A stretch of DNA of 64,000 nt from Chelatococcus sp. YT9 (GCF_018398315.1 NZ_JAHBRW010000001.1:1608001-1672000), one strand, 5' to 3'. Counted from the stretch's first letter, positions 9,012 to 20,401 are shown. Numbers and translations: made by a program. Notes: generated from the sequence alone by a model not told the origin.

Positions 9012-9791
9012 AGGCGCACGTACCGAGAAGGGTGTGACCGTCGCCTCCCTGCCATGCTGCACGACGGCAATTGAGTGGGGAGGCAGGGCCTGCCAGCCGT
9101 CGCGGCGCATTTCCAGGGGTTCGGAGGCGAAAATGACCGCCCGTGGCCGGGTGAGCATATAAAGACTGGGGGGATAGTCATCGCATGCCGTGCGAACCGC
9201 CCACGTGGTCTCCCCGTTCGAAAGCGTGGCGGTAAAACGCAGCGGCGCTGTGATGCCAGCCGCGAGCATGGTGTTCTTCACGAGAGCGAGCATATCGGCG
9301 AGTGCGTCATCCGGCGCCATGCCAGCCTCGACACGCGCCAGCGTCAGCAGGAACAGAACCTCGGAATCGGTCGTTCCCTGGCGCATGTCATAGAGGCTGT
9401 CGGGAAGGACGGCCTCGAGCTGGCGCTTGATGCGGACATAGTCACCAATCTGGCCATTATGCATGAACAGCCATGGGCCATAGGAAAACGGGTGGCAGTT
9501 GGCCCGGCTCGTCGCTGTGCCGGTCGCTGCTCGCACATGCGCGAAGAAGAGAGGCGAGCGCACCTGCGCGCAGAGCGAGCGCAGGTTCTCGTCGGACCAG
9601 GCCGGTCGGAGATCGCGGAAGATACCGGGGATGGGCCGCTCGCCATACCAGCCCAGCCCGAAGCCATCGCCGTTGGTTTCCGTCTTGCATTCCAGGGCAT
9701 GCAACGACTGGTGGATGAGGGAATGGTCGGAGGCGCAGATCAGATCCTCCAGCAGCACCGGTTCACCGTGGTAAGCAAGAAAGCGGCACAT
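8994..9791 (-). CDS. Class II glutamine amidotransferase (YafJ/EgtC type)
   Basis: A 265-residue N-terminal-nucleophile amidotransferase. After Met1 comes Cys2, the expected catalytic nucleophile, in MCRFLAYHGEP. Further family signatures are NGDGFGLGWYG, FFAHVRAATGT, NCHPFSYGPWLFMHNGQIG and TDSEVLFLL. The start at 9791 is fixed by the requirement for Cys at position 2. No ergothioneine genes are nearby, so an EgtC role is not supported, and the acceptor substrate is unknown. The gene is convergent with the antiporter gene and shares 18 nt with its end. Upstream (9792-9990) it faces the divergent nhaD-like gene. Confidence 0.92.
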   Translation of the reverse strand: MCRFLAYHGEPVLLEDLICASDHSLIHQSLHALECKTETNGDGFGLGWYGERPIPGIFRDLRPAWSDENLRSLCAQVRSPLFFAHVRAATGTATSRANCHPFSYGPWLFMHNGQIGDYVRIKRQLEAVLPDSLYDMRQGTTDSEVLFLLTLARVEAGMAPDDALADMLALVKNTMLAAGITAPLRFTATLSNGETTWAVRTACDDYPPSLYMLTRPRAVIFASEPLEMRRDGWQALPPHSIAVVQHGREATVTPFSVRAPSLNAA

Positions 9792-9990
9792 TCCAACGGA
9801 CCCTCTCGCGCCTCGCGCGGCCGAACGAAAACGACGACAGGCGCGGGCCGCCACGTGCGGCACTGTCCTGCGGGCTCCCGTGATCGCGAATCACGCTGTC
9901 ATTGCCAGCGTCTCACGAAAGCCTTAACCAGAGTAGCCGCCAAGCTTGCGGCAAGCCGGCATCCAACAGCAACCAGCACAAGGGGGCGCC

Positions 9991-11406
9991 TTGAAAAAGG
10001 GCAGTATCATCGCAGCGAGCGCCACCGCCTTCCTGGCCAGCGCGTTCCCAGCCGCGGCGGCTGAACTCGATGGCTCTTCTCTGGCGCTGCTTTGGGCCAC
10101 GCCCTTTGTCGGGATCCTCTTGTCGATCGCGCTCGGACCGCTGTTTTTTGCCCATGTTTGGGAGCATCATTATGGCAAGATCGCCCTGATCTGGGGTATT
10201 TTAACGGCTCTCCCGCTCGCGCTCCTCGAGGGTGCGGATGTTGCCTTCGAGGCGCTCATGCATACGGCGCTTCTGGAATATGTGCCGTTCATCGCGCTTC
10301 TCTTCGCGCTCTTCACCTGCGCCGGCGGCATCCTGGTGCGCGGCAACCTGCGCGGCAGTCCCGCGACGAACACCGCCATCCTTGCCATCGGGGCGGGTCT
10401 CGCCAGCATCATCGGCACGACGGGCGCCGCCATGGTGCTCATCCGTCCGCTGCTGCGCGCCAACGACGATCGCCGGCACAATGCCCATGTGGTCGTGTTC
10501 TTCATCTTCCTCGTGGCGAATATCGGCGGTTCGCTGACGCCGCTTGGTGACCCGCCGCTGTTTCTGGGTTTTCTACGCGGCGTGGATTTTTTCTGGACCA
10601 CGCAGCACCTCCTCCCTCAGACGCTGCTCGTCGTGGGGATCCTCCTGGGGGGCTTCTTCCTCCTGGATTGGCGCCTCTACAAACGGGAGGAAATCGGCCC
10701 CCGTCTGCGCGATCCGACCCCCGAGAGCCGTCTTGGGGTCGAAGGGTTGGCGAATTTCGTCCTGATCGGTGTGATCATCGCCGCCGTTCTCGTCAGCGCG
10801 ACCTGGAAGCCGGGCATAGCCTTCGATCTCCCCGGTGCGCGGGTCGAGTTGCAGAACGTGCTGCGTGATATCGTGTTCGTGCTGGTGGCGCTGGCCTCGC
10901 TGGCCCTGACCCGGCAAGGTATCCGGCAAGCCAATGGATTCAGCTGGGGCCCGATCCTTGAGGTCGCCAAGCTCTTCGCCGCGATTTTCACCTGCATGAT
11001 CCCGGTTATGGCCATGCTCAGGGCGGGCTCCTCCGGCGCATTTGCGCCGCTGGTCAACCTCGTGACCGGCCCTGCGGGAGAACCTGTGCCGGTCGCCTAT
11101 TTCTGGCTGACCGGCATTCTGTCCTCCTTCCTCGATAACGCGCCTACCTATCTCGTCTTCTTCGAGCTGGCGGGCGGGGATGCCCAGCACCTCATGCGCG
11201 AGGGGGCGCTGATCTTGACAGCGATCTCGGCCGGCGCCGTTTTCATGGGGGCCAACAGCTATATCGGCAACGCGCCGAATTTCATGGTCTATGCCATCGC
11301 TCGCCACCGCGGCGTCAAGATGCCGAGCTTCTTTGGCTATATGCTGTGGTCGGGCGGCATTCTCATTCCGGTATTTCTGCTGGTGACGTTGTTGTTCTAC
11401 CTGTGA
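9991..11406 (+). CDS. nhaD: NhaD-type sodium/proton antiporter (ion transporter superfamily)
   Basis: A 471-residue membrane protein of the NhaD/ArsB branch of the ion transporter superfamily. A probable signal or first helix (IIAASATAFLASAFPAAAAELDG) is followed by around a dozen membrane segments. Recognisable parts are IGTTGAAMVLIRPLLRAND, FLVANIGGSLTPLGDPPLFL, SSFLDNAPTYLVFFELAGG and GANSYIGNAPNFMV, as expected for NhaD. The chosen start is TTG at 9991 with AAGGGGG close upstream; an in-frame TTG at 9946 lacks such a site and would precede the signal-like segment. The family exports Na+ or Li+ in exchange for protons. The next gene starts 11 nt after the stop. Confidence 0.88.
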   Translation: MKKGSIIAASATAFLASAFPAAAAELDGSSLALLWATPFVGILLSIALGPLFFAHVWEHHYGKIALIWGILTALPLALLEGADVAFEALMHTALLEYVPFIALLFALFTCAGGILVRGNLRGSPATNTAILAIGAGLASIIGTTGAAMVLIRPLLRANDDRRHNAHVVVFFIFLVANIGGSLTPLGDPPLFLGFLRGVDFFWTTQHLLPQTLLVVGILLGGFFLLDWRLYKREEIGPRLRDPTPESRLGVEGLANFVLIGVIIAAVLVSATWKPGIAFDLPGARVELQNVLRDIVFVLVALASLALTRQGIRQANGFSWGPILEVAKLFAAIFTCMIPVMAMLRAGSSGAFAPLVNLVTGPAGEPVPVAYFWLTGILSSFLDNAPTYLVFFELAGGDAQHLMREGALILTAISAGAVFMGANSYIGNAPNFMVYAIARHRGVKMPSFFGYMLWSGGILIPVFLLVTLLFYL

Positions 11407-11417
11407 GGCGTTCCGAT

Positions 11418-12248
11418 ATGCTTCGACGGCCAGGGGCGAAATCCCGCATGCTGCTCCAGGCGATGGCTGCCGCGGGACATGTTGCGAAGAAGACCGCGAA
11501 GGTAACGGCCAAATGCGCCGTCAAGGGCTCCTTTGAGACCGCAGTCAAAGTGACAGCCGTCGGCAGCGCCGTAGGAGCTGGTGTCGCTCTCGTTCTCGCG
11601 GCCGGTCCAGTTCAGGCCGATAGTGCCCCACCGCCACGCCTGTTCGCCTGGCAGGATGATTTCGTTGGCCGCCTGGAGGCGCTGGCGCTGCTGCAGACCC
11701 TCAACGCCGAACTCCTTAGCAACCCAAGCGCTACCCTCACCTTGGAGCGCTGGTGCGCGCGGCACCAGCTCGCCTCACCGGTACGCGTGGTGGCGCGGCT
11801 GGTGCGCGGTGCCGACAAGGCGCCGACGGCGGCAATCAGACAGACGCTCGCGGTGGCGGAAGAAGAACCCGTGCGCTATCGGCGCGTTCAGCTTGTCTGC
11901 GGCGACTTCGTACTATCGGAAGCGGACAATTGGTATGTGCCAGCCCGGCTCACGCCGGAGATGAACCGGCTGTTGGACGAAACCGACACAGCTTTCGGAC
12001 GTGCGGTGCAAGCGCTTCAGTTCCGGCGGCGGACGCTTTCAGCACGCTTGTTATGGACGCCGCTCCCGGACGGGTGGGAAATGTCGAGCCGACAGGTTCG
12101 GACGCCGGCCACGGGCCCTCTCGCCGTTCCCACCGAGGTCATACGGCATGAAGCAGTGCTGAGCGTACCTGACGGCACGCCCTTCAGCGTTGTGGTCGAA
12201 ACTTATACTGACAAGGTGCTCGCCTTCCGGCGGCCGAGTGACCGCTAG
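11418..12248 (+). CDS. Putative exported protein with chorismate lyase-like domain
   Basis: A 276-residue protein. Residues 1-50 are basic, then a hydrophobic stretch (about 46-67, VKVTAVGSAVGAGVALVLAAG) ending in PVQADSAPPP looks like a signal peptide or anchor. The rest resembles the chorismate lyase (UbiC) fold: RYRRVQLVCGDFVLSEADNWYVPARL, then a Gly-Arg turn (FGRAVQ), RRRTLSARLLW and a final PFSVVVETYTDKVLAF strand. I base this on pattern similarity only. Export would be odd for a UbiC-type enzyme, so a sensor or binding role is possible. It follows nhaD by 11 nt, probably in one transcript. A shorter protein from Met at 11448 is also possible. Confidence 0.6.
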   Translation: MLRRPGAKSRMLLQAMAAAGHVAKKTAKVTAKCAVKGSFETAVKVTAVGSAVGAGVALVLAAGPVQADSAPPPRLFAWQDDFVGRLEALALLQTLNAELLSNPSATLTLERWCARHQLASPVRVVARLVRGADKAPTAAIRQTLAVAEEEPVRYRRVQLVCGDFVLSEADNWYVPARLTPEMNRLLDETDTAFGRAVQALQFRRRTLSARLLWTPLPDGWEMSSRQVRTPATGPLAVPTEVIRHEAVLSVPDGTPFSVVVETYTDKVLAFRRPSDR

Positions 12249-12333
12249 AACGGAGCGCCCTTCAAGGCTTTCGGTTTGCGGCGATACGCGGCGCTATCAA
12301 GTCAGCCGCGACGCGTCCATCCGTCGCCTCCGG

Positions 12334-12490
12334 AGAGGGCGCCGCCGCAGGCGCCGGGTGGGGTTCACCTCACGCTGATCCGACCAAATAGCCAACAGAT
12401 GCTGGCCAGAAGAGCATCGTCTCTTCCTCGTGCCCCACCCCCTCGCTGGTGCGAGGCCACCCTTTCATAAAGGGGGGCAGCGCGGGCTTT
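12334..12490. repeat. GC-rich intergenic repeat, copy 2
   Basis: This element fills much of the 362-nt gap between the chorismate-lyase-like gene and the end of gyrB. Its 12338-12364 core matches 4150-4176 with one mismatch over 27 nt. Further blocks matching copy 1 are CCCCACCCCCTCGCT, GCGAGGCCACCCT and a CCTTTCATAAAGGGG palindrome. The middle (about 12365-12425) is unlike copy 1. Nothing else is recognisable in the gap. Confidence 0.65.
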
Positions 12491-12610
12491 CAGACATGTC
12501 AGCCTGGAAGCCGCGAAGCGACGGCCCGGGATCTGGAAGCGTCGCCTCGCTCTCGCTCGGCCGGATGCCGGTATGCGGCTGCCGATGCCGATCGCGCTTG
12601 GGGAACGGCC

Positions 12611-15112
<2,502 letters not shown>

Positions 15113-15118
15113 TCATTC

Positions 15119-15138
15119 GGGCGTGAGATTTCACGCCC
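15119..15138. repeat. Inverted repeat upstream of gyrB
   Basis: GGGCGTGA and TCACGCCC flank a GATT loop, giving an 8-bp perfect stem 82 nt upstream of the gyrB start and just past the end of the LysE-type gene. No U-run follows on either strand. It may be an inefficient terminator after the exporter gene or an operator for gyrB; sequence alone does not decide. Confidence 0.45.
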
Positions 15139-15169
15139 GCGCGGGCACTTTTCCCTTGAGAATGCGGCT

Positions 15170-15799
15170 TTATCGCGTTGCCACCGCAACGGCTGCGCCG
15201 GCCATCACGGTCCCACTGCCCCGATTGAGCCAACGCATGGCGCGCGGGGAGGTGAAGAGCCGGCGAACGCGCGTCGCCAGAAGCACATAGCCGGTGAACA
15301 CGCCGGTCAATACAGCGACGATGACGCCGGCAAGCTCGACGAAGGCCAGAAGGCGAACATCCGCCAGATTGATGATGTTGGGCAGCAGCGCGAGGTAGAA
15401 CATCATGGTTTTCGGGTTGCCCAGCGTGAGCATGAGACCGCCGATGAAAGCGCGCACGCCCCGCTCACCGCGACCCGCTTCAGCGCTGGTTCCAGGAACG
15501 GCCGAAACCGGTGCGAACCAGAGCTTCCACGCCAACCAAAGCAGGTAGGCCGCGCCGAGATATCGGATCATGAGGAAGAGCCCATGGAATGTCTGGGCGA
15601 CCACGGCGAGACCGAGCACCGCGGCCGCCAGCCAGATGACGTCCCCGACAATAAGGCCGGCTAGAAAGGGAGCGACGCCTGCCGCTCCGCGCGCAAGCAC
15701 GCGCGCCAGAATGGCGGCGACCGCCGGCCCGGGCGATGCGCCCGCCGCGGCGAGCACGCTGGCGAAGACGGCGAGGCTTATCAGGTCAAGGCCGGACAT
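15170..15799 (-). CDS. LysE/RhtB-family amino-acid exporter
   Basis: A 209-residue membrane protein with about six hydrophobic segments. The family mark near the N-terminus is ASPGPAVAAILARVLARGAAG, followed by GLIVGDVIWLAAAVLGL, RYLGAAYLLWLAWKLWF and the mid-protein GGLMLTLGNPKTMMFYLALLP. LysE/RhtB proteins export lysine, threonine, homoserine lactone and related compounds. The substrate here is unknown. It lies between recF and gyrB on the same strand, an insertion into the classic replication gene order. Spacing is 114 nt to recF and over 130 nt to gyrB, so it may be transcribed separately. Confidence 0.92.
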   Translation of the reverse strand: MSGLDLISLAVFASVLAAAGASPGPAVAAILARVLARGAAGVAPFLAGLIVGDVIWLAAAVLGLAVVAQTFHGLFLMIRYLGAAYLLWLAWKLWFAPVSAVPGTSAEAGRGERGVRAFIGGLMLTLGNPKTMMFYLALLPNIINLADVRLLAFVELAGVIVAVLTGVFTGYVLLATRVRRLFTSPRAMRWLNRGSGTVMAGAAVAVATR

Positions 15800-15913
15800 T
15801 GTCTCAGCTTCTCATGATAGGGCGTTGAACAGCGAAAACGTTGTTGTTGCTCATATCAGAAATGGCGCGCTGCGCGAAGATAGCGATCCACGCGCCCAGC
15901 CGCCGGCGGGCGA

Positions 15914-17050
15914 TCAAATTGGGCTTGTGCCATAAGGTGTTACCGCACCCCCTGTTACCAGGAAGCGTGCTGAGCCCTCCGGCAGGTCAGTGAAGAGCGC
16001 AGGATCGGCGCCCGTCATCCAGACTTGAGATCCCAACGTCCGGAGTTCCTCGTAGAGTGCGGCGCGTCGGCGTGGATCGAGATGGGCCGCGACCTCATCC
16101 ATCAGCACCAGTGGTGCGATCCCGCTCATGGTCGCGACAAGCCGGGCATGGGCGAGCACGAGCCCGATCAGCAGCGCCTTTTGCTCGCCGGTCGAGCATT
16201 GGCTGGCGGGCATCCCCTTGCCCCGATGATGAACGACGAGTTCGCTTGTCTGCGGCCCCGTGAGCGTGCGGCCGGCCGCCTTGTCACGCCCTCGGCCGTC
16301 ATGCAGCAGACGGCGATAGTAATCCTCGACCTCGACGGCCGCTGTCGCGTTGACCATCGCCTCGATCTCACCGTCCAGCCGCAGCTCGGCCGAGGGAAAC
16401 GGTGAGGCATCATTGCGGGTCGCTTCGATTAGCGCGGCGAGCCGTGCCACCGTTTCTGCCCGCGCCGCGGCAACGGCGACACCAAGCTCTGCCAACTCCC
16501 GTTCCACCGCGTCGAGCCAGGCACGATGGGGGGCATCCTCGGCTAGAAGCCGGTTGCGGCCGCGCATGGCCTTCTCGAATGCATTGACGCGTGTGCCGTG
16601 GCCGGCGTCGACAGCCAGAACGAGCCGATCCAGGAAACGACGGCGATCGCCGGCAGCACCGGAAAATAGTCCGTCGAAAGCCGGCGTCAGCCACACGACC
16701 CGGATATAGTCCGCGAAGGCCGATGCGGACGCCACGGCGGTTCCATCGACCCGGCACTTACGGCCGGAGCTGCCATCTGCGCTCGGTTCACTGCCGATCC
16801 CGAGGCGTATCTCATCAAAGGCTGATGCCAGGATCGCGGACACGGCGAAGCCCCCGCGCCCACCAAGGCGCGCGAGTTCGCCGAAGTCTGCCCTGCGCAA
16901 CCCACGCCCCGGCGTGAATAGCGACAGCGCCTCGATAAGATTGGTCTTGCCCGCGCCGTTGTCGCCGACGAGCGCAACCAGCGGCGCCTCGCCAACGTCA
17001 AGATGGAGGTCTGCATAGCTGCGGAAATCCGCAAGCATGAGGCGCTTCAC
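15914..17050 (-). CDS. recF: DNA replication and repair protein RecF
   Basis: A 378-residue SMC-like ATPase that loads RecA at single-strand gaps with RecO and RecR. Seen are LMLADFRSYADLHLDV, the Walker A motif VGDNGAGKTNLIEAL, LTPAFDGLFSGAAGDRRRFLDR, CSTGEQKALLIGLVLAHA (signature) and PLVLMDEVAAHLDPRRRAALY (Walker B). The start is uncertain. The frame stays open to an ATG at 17233, which would add 61 residues with no family resemblance. The GTG at 17050 places the conserved FRSY motif about 10 residues in, as is usual, but it has no good ribosome-binding site. It follows dnaN on the same strand. Confidence 0.93.
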   Translation of the reverse strand: MKRLMLADFRSYADLHLDVGEAPLVALVGDNGAGKTNLIEALSLFTPGRGLRRADFGELARLGGRGGFAVSAILASAFDEIRLGIGSEPSADGSSGRKCRVDGTAVASASAFADYIRVVWLTPAFDGLFSGAAGDRRRFLDRLVLAVDAGHGTRVNAFEKAMRGRNRLLAEDAPHRAWLDAVERELAELGVAVAAARAETVARLAALIEATRNDASPFPSAELRLDGEIEAMVNATAAVEVEDYYRRLLHDGRGRDKAAGRTLTGPQTSELVVHHRGKGMPASQCSTGEQKALLIGLVLAHARLVATMSGIAPLVLMDEVAAHLDPRRRAALYEELRTLGSQVWMTGADPALFTDLPEGSARFLVTGGAVTPYGTSPI

Positions 17051-17110
17051 GCGCGGAGCTGTCGCGAGCTCCTGAATCGTCGCGTCCCCGCATTTTGCCT
17101 GGTTACTAGT

Positions 17111-17135
17111 AGCGGGGTTCGAGAGAACCACCGCT
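17111..17135. repeat. Imperfect inverted repeat between dnaN and recF
   Basis: AGCGGGGTTC and GAACCACCGCT flank GAGA, with perfect GGTTC/GAACC at the centre. It lies 61-85 nt upstream of the chosen recF start, so it could be in the recF leader. If the longer recF reading frame were used, it would be coding. Confidence 0.35.
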
Positions 17136-17304
17136 CCGCTGTGTCCACATGTCGCCAGCCAGCGGCCACATGTGTCAATCGCTTCGCGGCCGGCATCTCG
17201 CCGCCAGAATGTCTGATCCAGCTGAAAGCGCAACGCTCCGACTACAGGAACATCATTCGCGCAAGGCCGTTCCGACCCTTAAGGCAGTGTTGTGCCCTCG
17301 CCGG

Positions 17305-18426
17305 TCAGACCCGCATGGGCATCAGCACGTACAGTGCCGATGCGCCCTCGCGATCCTGCACGAGCGTGGGCGAGCCGGCGTCGGCCAGCTTGAACAGGGC
17401 CGTATCCCCGTCGAGCTGGCTCGTGATATCGAGGAGATAGCGGGCATTGAAGCCGATATCGAGGCCGCCCGCCTCATAGTCGACCTCCAGCTCCTCGGTT
17501 GCGCTGCCCGAATCCGGGTTGGTGACCGAAAGAACCATGCGGCCGTCGCTGAGGGCGAGCTTCACTGCACGCCCGCGTTCGGACGAAATGGTCGATACCC
17601 GATCCACCGCCGCGCTGAACACATCGCGATCGACGACGAGCTGCTTGTCATTGTTGGCCGGGATCACCCGCTGATAGTCCGGGAAAGTCCCGTCGATCAG
17701 CTTCGACGTCAGAACCACGGCGCCGATCGTCAGCCGCACCTTGGCGGGCGACAGCTCGACCGTAATCTCAGCTTCCAGGCCGTCGAGCAGCTTCTGAATC
17801 TCGGCAACGGCCTTGCGCGGCAGGATCACTCCGGGCATGCCGACTGATCCGGCGGGCGCTGGCACATCGACCCGCGCTAGCCGATGGCCGTCTGTCGCGA
17901 CGGCGCGGAGCACGGTTGTTCCGGGCTCCGCCTCGATCGTGTGGATGAAGATGCCGTTGAGATAATAGCGCGTCTCCTCCGTCGAAATCGCGAACTGCGA
18001 TTTGTCGATGAGGCGCTTCAATTCGATTCCTGGCAGGCTGAAGCGGTGGGGAAGGTCGCCCGCTGCGAGATCTGGAAAATCGCTTTCCGGCAGAGCCTGC
18101 AGGTTGAAACGCGAGCGCCCGGCTCGGATCAGCATCTGTGTCCCGTCGCCGGTCGTCTCGAGCGAAACTTGCGCGCCGTCCGGCAGCTTTCGCACGATGT
18201 CGTAGATCACGTGGGCCGGGACCGTAATGGCGCCTTCGATTTCGACATCGGCAGGAAGCGTTTCCGTCACCTCGAGGTCAAGATCGGTTGCCTTCAGGCT
18301 CAATTGACCGGCCACGCCCTTCAAAAGGACGTTGGACAGGATCGGAATCGTTGTGCGCCGCTCGACGACGCGATGGACATGACCGAGCGACTTCAAAAGC
18401 GTCGCCCGTTCGACGGTGACCTTCAT
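17305..18426 (-). CDS. dnaN: DNA polymerase III beta subunit (sliding clamp)
   Basis: A 373-residue ring-forming clamp that tethers DNA polymerase III to DNA and serves many repair and regulatory partners. Typical features are the N-terminal MKVTVERATLLKSLGHVHRVVERRTTIPILSNVLL, KATDLDLEVTETLPAD, TDGHRLARVDVPAP near the middle, and the C-terminal ALYVLMPMRV, which helps form the partner-binding pocket. Length matches the family and both ends agree with conserved positions. It lies 178 nt after dnaA on the same strand. Confidence 0.98.
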   Translation of the reverse strand: MKVTVERATLLKSLGHVHRVVERRTTIPILSNVLLKGVAGQLSLKATDLDLEVTETLPADVEIEGAITVPAHVIYDIVRKLPDGAQVSLETTGDGTQMLIRAGRSRFNLQALPESDFPDLAAGDLPHRFSLPGIELKRLIDKSQFAISTEETRYYLNGIFIHTIEAEPGTTVLRAVATDGHRLARVDVPAPAGSVGMPGVILPRKAVAEIQKLLDGLEAEITVELSPAKVRLTIGAVVLTSKLIDGTFPDYQRVIPANNDKQLVVDRDVFSAAVDRVSTISSERGRAVKLALSDGRMVLSVTNPDSGSATEELEVDYEAGGLDIGFNARYLLDITSQLDGDTALFKLADAGSPTLVQDREGASALYVLMPMRV

Positions 18427-18484
18427 CGAACGTTCCGTTTCTCTCTAACGCAATGTCCCGTGCAAAACAGGCTGGAAAGAAACC

Positions 18485-18503
18485 GGCCCGCCCAACGGGT
18501 GGG
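18485..18503 (-). terminator. Possible weak terminator or attenuator between dnaA and dnaN
   Basis: On the minus strand GCCCACCC and GGGCGGGC pair around GTT with one imperfect pair, about 100 nt after the dnaA stop. A pyrimidine-rich stretch with GGTTTCTTT follows. The U-run is interrupted, so only partial termination would be expected. A strong stop here would separate dnaN from the dnaA promoter. Confidence 0.35.
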
Positions 18504-18604
18504 CAGGCACAATGCCGTCTCGCCAGCGCTTTCGCAAGGGCACTTGTTGAGCAAGCCACGGTTCCCGATGGCAGCCGCCCGGGAGCGGCCGCTTTCCGGG
18601 AGAC

Positions 18605-20344
18605 TTACTCCTGCAGCATGCGCTTCAGGAGCTCGACCTCTTCGTTCAATGAGCTGTCGTCGCCGACGGCCTTTTCGATCTTCCGCACCGCATGGAGCAC
18701 GGTGGTGTGGTCCCGTCCGCCGAAGCGCCGGCCGATTTCCGGCAGCGAACGCAAGGTCAGGATCTTGGACAGATACATTGCGATCTGGCGGGGCTTGACC
18801 ACGGCCGCCGTTCGGCGCTCGGACAGAATGTCGGCACGCGAGACATTGTACCGGCTGGCTACCAGCTTCTGGATGTCCTCAATCTTGACGCGCTTGGGGT
18901 CCTTGGTACGCACGAGGTCGCGGATAGCAGCCTCGGCTGTCTCCAAAGACATCTCCGACCCCGACAGGGTGGAATGCGCCAGGAGGCGGTTAACGGCACC
19001 GTCGAGATCACGGCCATTGGTCGTGATCACGCGCGCGACGTAGGACACCACGGGTGCCGGCACAGAGAAGGCCGGATGGACGGATTGCACCGCCGCGATC
19101 CGCGCCATCAGGATGCGATTGCGCAGTTCCTCGTCCAGCGAGGCCATCTCGACCACGAGCCCACCGGCAAGGCGTGAGCAAACGCGCTCGTCCAGCGCCT
19201 CGAGATCAGCGGGCGGACGATCCGCGGCGACGACGATCTGCCGGCCGGCATCGAGCAAAGCGTTGATGGTATGGCCGAACTCCTGCTGGATCGACTTGCC
19301 TTGCAGGAACTGCACGTCATCGATGACGAGAAGATCGATGCCGCGAAGCTTTTCCTTGAAGGCGAGTGCGGTTTGCGCCTTGAGCGCCGCCACGAAGCCA
19401 TACATGAAGCGATCGGCGGTGAGATAGATGACCCGCTTTCCGCAGCGTTGCGCTTCGTGGGCCACGGCCTGGATCAGATGCGTCTTGCCGAGGCCAACGC
19501 CTGCGTGGAGATAAAGTGGGTTATAGAGGGGCGTCGCGCCATCATCTCGCGCCACCCGCTCAGCGGCAGCATGCGCGAGCGCATTGGAGCGGCCAACGAT
19601 GAAGGACTCGAACGTCAGGCGGCTGTCGAGCGGGTTGCCCGTGAGGTCAGAGCCTTCGCTCCGCTGTGCCACCGCCGCTGCAACCGGTTTCTCGAAAACC
19701 GGCTGTGTGACGCTCGCCTCCGCAAACCCCTCGCGTGCGACGGCTGGACGCGGCGCGGGGGGCTCCGCCGGCCGCGCCGCTGCGACAGCGTCACGGTTCA
19801 CCGAGCCACGGACGGATAAGGCGAGACGGGTCACTTCCGCGCATTCGGCGCGGAACAGGTTCAGCACGCGGTCAGCATAGTGGGACTCGATCCAGCTCTT
19901 GAGAAAACGCGTGGGCACGGTCAGGCGCGCGACGCCCTCGGTCACGCCATCCAGCTCGAGACGTCCGAACCAGCTGGTAAAAACATCTTCCCCCAGCTCG
20001 ACGCGCAGCCGGCGCCGCACCCGCGTCCAAGGCTCACCGAATACCGGCTGATCGCCAACGGCGCTCGTGCTCACCACCGCAGCCCCCATGCCACCCTTCG
20101 CCAAGTCACCCTTCCCCAAAACACCGCTTCCCAACGCACCATTTCCCAAGATACTCGACCCCAAACCATGCGTGACCTTGGCGCTTCCCTTGAGGACATC
20201 GCCAAGGTTGCCCGGACTGATACCGGGACCACGCGCCGCTGTTGCTAAGGCTTCGGAAGGCCGTAAACCCTGGCCGGACAAAGGGCCCTTTTCAGGGCTT
20301 CCACGTTCTCCGGCGAGTTTCGTCCCTTCGTTCACCTTATACAT
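18605..20344 (-). CDS. dnaA: Chromosomal replication initiator protein DnaA, with N-terminal extension
   Basis: A 579-residue AAA+ initiator that binds DnaA boxes and opens oriC. Residues 1-100 are an extension not part of standard DnaA, containing about five LG-rich pentapeptides (60-84). Domain I starts near 103 ([24 protein letters not shown]) and a Pro/Ala linker (about 185-235) is domain II. The AAA+ domain begins at [12 protein letters not shown], with Walker A GVGLGKTH (282-289) and Walker [11 protein letters not shown]. Domain IV ends with the DnaA signature [20 protein letters not shown]. The ATG at 20344 has AAAGGAG 10 nt upstream. A frame extension to 20446 is possible but crosses a strong palindrome. 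Confidence 0.97.
   Translation of the reverse strand: MYKVNEGTKLAGERGSPEKGPLSGQGLRPSEALATAARGPGISPGNLGDVLKGSAKVTHGLGSSILGNGALGSGVLGKGDLAKGGMGAAVVSTSAVGDQPVFGEPWTRVRRRLRVELGEDVFTSWFGRLELDGVTEGVARLTVPTRFLKSWIESHYADRVLNLFRAECAEVTRLALSVRGSVNRDAVAAARPAEPPAPRPAVAREGFAEASVTQPVFEKPVAAAVAQRSEGSDLTGNPLDSRLTFESFIVGRSNALAHAAAERVARDDGATPLYNPLYLHAGVGLGKTHLIQAVAHEAQRCGKRVIYLTADRFMYGFVAALKAQTALAFKEKLRGIDLLVIDDVQFLQGKSIQQEFGHTINALLDAGRQIVVAADRPPADLEALDERVCSRLAGGLVVEMASLDEELRNRILMARIAAVQSVHPAFSVPAPVVSYVARVITTNGRDLDGAVNRLLAHSTLSGSEMSLETAEAAIRDLVRTKDPKRVKIEDIQKLVASRYNVSRADILSERRTAAVVKPRQIAMYLSKILTLRSLPEIGRRFGGRDHTTVLHAVRKIEKAVGDDSSLNEEVELLKRMLQE
20092..20166 (-). repeat. 15-nt degenerate tandem repeat inside dnaA
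   Basis: Five consecutive 15-nt units (starting 20092, 20107, 20122, 20137, 20152) share a plus-strand pattern close to CACCCTTCCCCAA plus two variable bases. They encode the pentapeptides [20 protein letters not shown] and DLAKG (residues 60-84). The unit is a multiple of three, so copy-number change would keep the frame. Confidence 0.75.
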
Positions 20345-20401
20345 CGACCGCAGCTCCTTTTTTTGTTTTAACGCCCGACCTCTGAGCGCAAACCATCTCC
20401 A

